In this document: piece by piece, positions 7,671 through 10,972 of the stretch
Layout: each line of letters begins with the position of its first letter
How positions within the stretch are numbered: position 1 is the first letter of the stretch
DNA from: Desulfatitalea sp.
Lineage (GTDB): Bacteria; Desulfobacterota; Desulfobacteria; Desulfobacterales; Desulfosarcinaceae
DNA: 10,972 nt
Assembly (NCBI GenBank): GCA_018224505.1
Contig: JAGTVD010000532.1
Location: 1-10,972 of the forward strand
Direction of reading: 5' to 3'
The notes under the pieces: generated by a model
Told to the model about the DNA's origin: nothing
What the model saw: only the letters and a program-made list of their open reading frames with translations
Databases searched by the model: none
Made by a program: the position numbers and the translations under genes

Positions 7671-8576
7671 CTACCTTTTGGTCCGCGCGACCAACGGGCC
7701 GGCCTCGGAAACGGCGACAAACGGTATTTCGTGCAGGCCTTCGGACGGTCGTAAATAGTGAAAGACGACATATTGATGCTGATCGTTCATCAAGCGATTG
7801 CGTTGAGGATCGGCCACATGCCAGCGGCCGTCGTGGTGGAATTCGGCCCAATTGTGGTAATCGCCCAGATCCAGCACCGCACTTTGCGGACAAACGAAAC
7901 CGCCGACGGCACGGGCCGGGATCCCGTTGGCCCGGCACAAGGCCACGAAAAGAAAGGCGAACTCAGTACAGTCACCCCGAAGATGTTCGAGAGCGTACAG
8001 CGCACCACGGGTTCGTTTGACATAACCGATGTAGTGAAGCTTTTCGCTGACCCATTGGAAGGTATTCCCCACGGTCCGCAGAGGGTCGTCCTCTTTGAGC
8101 GTCGCAGCCAATCCCATGATCAGGGGGTTGTCCGATTCGATGAAAGGTTCCGGTACCAGGTAGGGGGTCAAGTCCTCGTCTCCCTGTTGGCGGGAAATCT
8201 CCCAAAGATCGATGGCGCTGCGAATGGTAACGATTTTGGTGGCGAACGGCGGAAACAGTTCCCATTCGAAGAGGAGTGTTTCCGTATCGGATGGCGGGTG
8301 GTCAAGCGGGTTGGCCGGAAGTTGAAAGGTGTGATCGGATCGGATTTGCGCCCGCTGCTGAAAGGGGGTTTCCTCCGCCGGAACACCGACACGCACCGAA
8401 GCGTTTCGGAGTAGCTGATTGGTCATGTTCTGGATCGTAACGCTGTAACTCAGATGGATTCTAACCGGCGGCGGCGGCGCGCCGGACTTCAACACGAGAG
8501 TCAGTACTGCCGCGGCCGACAGCACGACAAACGTGACGAGCATCAGTACTGCTATCTTGCGTTGCAGCAGAGACAT
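7671..8576 (-). CDS. Membrane-anchored transglutaminase-like protein
   Basis: A 301-residue protein with one N-terminal hydrophobic segment (about 8-29), which could be an uncleaved anchor or a signal peptide; the rest would face the periplasm. Residues 38-120 form a beta-rich domain often found before bacterial transglutaminase cores. The core has the three expected sites: Cys203 in RGDCTEFAFLF, His241 in DYHNWAEF and Asp256 in WHVADPQ, so it should be active as a cysteine peptidase, amidase or acyl transferase. The family (PF01841-type) includes proteases and cross-linking enzymes, and the sequence does not decide which. GGGATGG lies 6 bases before the ATG. It is the first gene of the presumed four-gene operon, directly before the giant repeat protein, which is its most likely substrate or partner. 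That link is inference. Confidence 0.9.
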   Translation of the reverse strand: MSLLQRKIAVLMLVTFVVLSAAAVLTLVLKSGAPPPPVRIHLSYSVTIQNMTNQLLRNASVRVGVPAEETPFQQRAQIRSDHTFQLPANPLDHPPSDTETLLFEWELFPPFATKIVTIRSAIDLWEISRQQGDEDLTPYLVPEPFIESDNPLIMGLAATLKEDDPLRTVGNTFQWVSEKLHYIGYVKRTRGALYALEHLRGDCTEFAFLFVALCRANGIPARAVGGFVCPQSAVLDLGDYHNWAEFHHDGRWHVADPQRNRLMNDQHQYVVFHYLRPSEGLHEIPFVAVSEAGPLVARTKR

Positions 8577-8604
8577 ACCTCACCATCCCGGAAAATTTAT
8601 CCCG

Positions 8605-8621
8605 GTGCACTTTAAATGCAC
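8605..8621. promoter_or_regulatory. Dyad GTGCA-N7-TGCAC in the presumed leader
   Basis: Perfect 5-bp arms lie around CTTTAAA, about 30 bases before the transglutaminase-like start. It may be a weak RNA hairpin or a protein site; chance is possible at this arm length. Confidence 0.3.
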
Positions 8622-8626
8622 AAAAG

Positions 8627-8648
8627 TCTGAACCCAATTCAGTTCAGA
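8627..8648. promoter_or_regulatory. Dyad TCTGAAC-N8-GTTCAGA in the presumed leader
   Basis: Perfect 7-bp arms with an 8-base centre lie between the -10 box and the first gene. It could form an RNA stem in the roughly 105-base leader or be an operator. There is no T-run after it on the minus strand, so it is not an intrinsic terminator. Confidence 0.4.
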
Positions 8649-8688
8649 GTCAATCCACTGCGAGAATGAAGCCTATCATGTCATACTA

Positions 8689-8694
8689 ATTATA
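8689..8694 (-). promoter_or_regulatory. TATAAT -10 box for the envelope operon
   Basis: A perfect TATAAT lies on the minus strand about 113 bases before the first start codon of the operon. At 17 bases spacing the -35 position reads TCGCGG, which is not a sigma-70 hexamer, so the promoter would be weak or need an activator. Confidence 0.5.
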
Positions 8695-8702
8695 ACCTGC
8701 GG

Positions 8703-8727
8703 GGGATGACTCCGCGAAGAGTCACCC
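8703..8727. promoter_or_regulatory. Palindrome TGACTC-N6-GAGTCA over the -35 region
   Basis: TGACTC (8707-8712) and GAGTCA (8719-8724) are perfect inverted copies around CGCGAA. GGG (8703-8705) and CCC (8725-8727) extend the pairing to 9 bp with one bulged A. It sits about 8 to 33 bases upstream of the -10 box on the minus strand, where a regulator would contact the promoter. A transcribed hairpin is the alternative, but no T-run follows it. Confidence 0.5.
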
Positions 8728-9027
8728 GTTCGATACTTTATTTCGACAGCCAACGCAACCCCTTTTTTTTCTATTTCTTGGGGGTGCACTATTTTCGACC
8801 ATCCAAAACTCATGGCGGAAGTCTTAAGAAAAGTGTTTTTTTGAATATAGAAGTACTTTTATTTCCCGATCCGCCACCGCACAGTTAGCGAATAATAACC
8901 GGCGGTAGCGGGTCGAAAGCGTCGGCCGAAAAGCAGGCAGGGTAAGAAAAAGTACATTCTTCGCAACCCACCGTCACACCGTCTTATCTGGATTTGATTT
9001 ATGAAGTTAATGAAGTTAGGAGCATCC

Positions 9028-10242
9028 CTAAAGCCCGCAGGTGGGTTCGCAGCTTCGACCTGACAGATGGATGGATTGGATGGTCGCCAGGCCTTCGGGC
9101 AGACGGTCCGGGGGACCGGGCACGGCGATGAAATCGGCGCGGTGGCCAGGGGCCAGGGCGCCGCGGTCTTGCAGGCCCATGAGGTGGGCGGCGTTGCGGG
9201 TGGCGCAGCGGATGGCTTGGGAAAGACTCAGGCCGGCGGTCATCAGCAGGCGCAGTTCCTGTCTTACGGCATGGCCGTGGTGCACGCCCTGGCCGCCGGC
9301 GTCGGTGCCCAGGGCGATGGGGACGCCCAGATCGCGGGCCTGGCGGATCTGGTCCAATTGGTGGTCCAGGGTGCGGCGTGCGATATCTTTTTGCTGCTGC
9401 GTCAGCCCCCGGGCTTTGGCCAGGGCGGCCATGGGGATGGCGGTGGGCACCCAGGTGACGGACTGGTCGGCCATGCGGCGCAGGTTGTCCGGGCCCATGA
9501 AGTAGCCGTGTTCGATGGAGTCGCAACCGGCTTCCAGGGCCATGCGTACGGCGATGTCGCCGTTGGCATGGACCATGACCGGTTTGCCGGCGGCGTGGGC
9601 GGCCCGGATTGCCACGCGCAGATCCGTTCCTGAGAATTGCGGACCCCCTTGGGGCCCGCAGCGTGCCAGGCTGTTGATGCCCGACTGGAGCAGTTTAAGG
9701 TGGTCGATGGCCGGCAAGTAAGGCGCAAGGGCATCGGCCAGGGTTTGGCCCTCCTGCGGATGGCGGCCAATCATGGTGCCGTAGCGGCCAAAGGCGTGCC
9801 ACGCCCATCCAGGGCTGAAAACCGTGATGGCCTGTTCGACCGGAGGCGGACAATGCCGCTTGCAATGCAGCACCTCCCCGCCCCTGTCGCCACCGTCGCG
9901 CACGGCCACCACCCCGCATTGCCATTGGTCGCGCAGGTGGCGCGCCACGGCGGCGCGCACCGCTTCTGGGGCGGCGTTGAGCTGGGCGCTGCGGGCCTGT
10001 GGGTCTACGGTGCCGGAGAAGGCCAGGTGCACGTGGGCATCCATGAGTGCCGGCAGCACGGTGACGCGGGAGAGGTCCAAAGCCCCGGCGGCCCCGGCAT
10101 CGGTGTCCGGACCGATGGCGGCGATGCGGCCGTCGTGCACCGCCATAGCGACGTTGTGTTGCACCGGTCCGCCCAGGCCGTCGATGAGCCAGCCGATGCG
10201 CAGCCACAGGCTCTGCGTCGGGTTGGCCGCTGGAGGGCTCAT
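9028..10242 (-). CDS. Metal-dependent amidohydrolase (imidazolonepropionase/Xaa-Pro dipeptidase type)
   Basis: A 404-residue, probably cytosolic enzyme of the amidohydrolase superfamily (COG1228-like). The metal and catalytic residues are all present: His70 and His72 in DAHVHLAF, Lys183 in DHLKLLQSG (candidate carboxylated Lys bridging two metals), His225 in MVHANG, His245 in SIEHGYF and Asp314 in LGTDAGG. The N- and C-terminal beta-strands that build the small composite domain are also seen (IDGLGGPVQHNVAMAVHDGRI; GALAPGHRADFIAV). The family hydrolyses C-N bonds in cyclic amides or dipeptides; the substrate cannot be read here. ATG at 10242 is chosen because it overlaps the cinA stop as ATGA and starts exactly before the first family strand. 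An in-frame upstream ATG exists at 10386 but would lie wholly inside cinA. Confidence 0.9.
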   Translation of the reverse strand: MSPPAANPTQSLWLRIGWLIDGLGGPVQHNVAMAVHDGRIAAIGPDTDAGAAGALDLSRVTVLPALMDAHVHLAFSGTVDPQARSAQLNAAPEAVRAAVARHLRDQWQCGVVAVRDGGDRGGEVLHCKRHCPPPVEQAITVFSPGWAWHAFGRYGTMIGRHPQEGQTLADALAPYLPAIDHLKLLQSGINSLARCGPQGGPQFSGTDLRVAIRAAHAAGKPVMVHANGDIAVRMALEAGCDSIEHGYFMGPDNLRRMADQSVTWVPTAIPMAALAKARGLTQQQKDIARRTLDHQLDQIRQARDLGVPIALGTDAGGQGVHHGHAVRQELRLLMTAGLSLSQAIRCATRNAAHLMGLQDRGALAPGHRADFIAVPGPPDRLPEGLATIQSIHLSGRSCEPTCGL

Positions 10243-10972
10243 GATTGCGGCGGGGCCTCTATCAGGGTGCGGCGCAGCAGATCCAGGGCGATCATGGCGA
10301 AGAGCCGCTTGTTCATCAGCCGCTGACCGAACGAGAGGGTCACGGTGCGGCTGCGGGTGCCTTCGGGGCCGTCCAGGCCGATGCACAATGTTCCCACTGG
10401 TTTTTCCGGTGTGCCGCCGTCCGGGCCGGCGATACCCGAAGTGGCCAGGCCGAAGGTGGCGCCGGCCAGCCGGCGCGCGCCACGGGCCATCTGCCGGGCG
10501 GTTTCCTCATGCACGGCGCCGTGTTGGGCCAACGTCTCGGGGGTCACCCCCAGCACCTGGATCTTGCTTCCGTTGGCGTAGGTTACGGCCGAAAGCAAAA
10601 AATAGTCGGACGATCCGGCATTGTCGGTCAGCCAGTTGCCGATCAGGCCGCCGGTGCAGCTTTCGGCCAGCGCCAGGGTCGCCTGCCGCTCGCGCAGCAG
10701 CGCCCCCACCTCTTCGGCCAAGGTGCGCTCGTGCTGTGAAAAAACGTTGATCCCCAATTGATCGACGACCCACCGGGTGGCATTCTCCAGGATTTGACGG
10801 CCCTGCGCTTCTTCCGGGGTATTGAGGTAGAGCTTGACCTGGATCTCGGGAAACTTGGCGCGCAACCCCAGCTTGATGGCGGGAAAGTGGCTGTGGATGG
10901 GGGCCACCTTCTCACCCACGACACTTTCGGGCAACCCGAAAGTGGAGACCACGCGGGTGAGGCGAAAGGTGC
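10239..10972 (-). CDS. cinA: CinA family protein with NMN deamidase domain, 5' end outside window
   Basis: The visible 243 residues continue past the right edge: six further codons precede the GTG at 10952, which is internal. The first 70 or so residues are the end of the N-terminal CinA region (COG1058 side; VVSTFGLPES is typical). The rest is the PncC-type nicotinamide-nucleotide amidase domain, which converts NMN to nicotinate mononucleotide in pyridine-nucleotide salvage. Its key motifs are present: LAESCTGG (about 10667-10647; the Ser is the presumed nucleophile), SAVTYAN, LAQHGAVHEET and SGIAGPDGG, followed by EKPVGT. No lesion is visible. Its stop overlaps the next start by 4 bases, so the amidohydrolase is probably translated by coupling. 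Confidence 0.95.
   Translation of the reverse strand, partial: TFRLTRVVSTFGLPESVVGEKVAPIHSHFPAIKLGLRAKFPEIQVKLYLNTPEEAQGRQILENATRWVVDQLGINVFSQHERTLAEEVGALLRERQATLALAESCTGGLIGNWLTDNAGSSDYFLLSAVTYANGSKIQVLGVTPETLAQHGAVHEETARQMARGARRLAGATFGLATSGIAGPDGGTPEKPVGTLCIGLDGPEGTRSRTVTLSFGQRLMNKRLFAMIALDLLRRTLIEAPPQS

Larger units (their letters stand above)
8577..9027. other. AT-rich intergenic region with the likely operon promoter
   Basis: This gap separates the cinA/amidohydrolase pair from the envelope operon. It contains a minus-strand -10 box, a palindrome and two leader dyads, listed separately. From about 8740 to 9000 it is AT-rich with short T and A runs (for example 8763-8770 and 8831-8837). 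No terminator with a convincing stem and T-run was found for the amidohydrolase gene, and no gene is supported. Confidence 0.6.

Noticed and set aside
7169..8020. 283-codon open frame on the plus strand
   Set aside because: It crosses the junction of two well-supported minus-strand genes and has no domain pattern.
8706..8888. 60-codon plus-strand frame in the intergenic region
   Set aside because: No ribosome binding site. The ATG lies inside the palindrome and the Phe-rich stretch comes from T-runs.
8899..8960. Possible intrinsic terminator after the amidohydrolase gene
   Set aside because: GC-rich stretches and an A-run (a T-run on the minus strand) are present, but no stem directly precedes the T-run.
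10243..10386. Longer start for the amidohydrolase (ATG at 10386)
   Set aside because: The added 48 residues lie fully inside cinA, are Arg/Pro/His-rich and match no family sequence. The ATGA overlap start fits the family.

Overview
The window is GC-rich bacterial chromosome in which every supported gene lies on the minus strand, so the biological order runs from high to low coordinates. The style of the proteins (a huge secreted Ig/Fn3 repeat protein, beta-helix surface proteins, dense GC-rich coding) recalls Desulfobacterota such as Desulfosarcina relatives. This is an impression from family resemblance, not a proof; no marker gene here fixes the taxon.

Right part (9028-10972): the 3' part of cinA (NMN deamidase domain complete, N-terminal part outside the window) overlaps by an ATGA junction a metal-dependent amidohydrolase of the imidazolonepropionase/Xaa-Pro dipeptidase type. 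The two look translationally coupled. A 451-base AT-rich gap (8577-9027) follows. It holds a TATAAT -10 box on the minus strand with a 9-bp interrupted palindrome over the place where a -35 box should be, plus two dyads in the presumed leader.

Left part (1-8576): four genes in one direction with gaps of 74, 35 and 37 bases, probably one operon. In order they are: a membrane-anchored transglutaminase-fold protein with intact Cys-His-Asp; a 1886-residue exported protein with a large N-terminal module, an Ig-like domain, a calcium-type Asp loop region, four to five Fn3-like repeats, a chitobiase-C-like domain and eight 77-102-residue repeats marked by an FWS motif; an exported tandem rhodanese that has lost both catalytic cysteines and ends in Cys-x-x-Cys; and an exported beta-helix protein that runs off the left edge and contains a 211-residue-period duplication. 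All four carry N-terminal export or anchor signals, so the operon appears to build, process or display an extracytoplasmic structure. The transglutaminase could process or cross-link the giant protein, but this is inference.

The best candidate for an undescribed system is this four-gene envelope operon. No tRNA, rRNA, CRISPR array, insertion sequence or convincing intrinsic terminator was seen.
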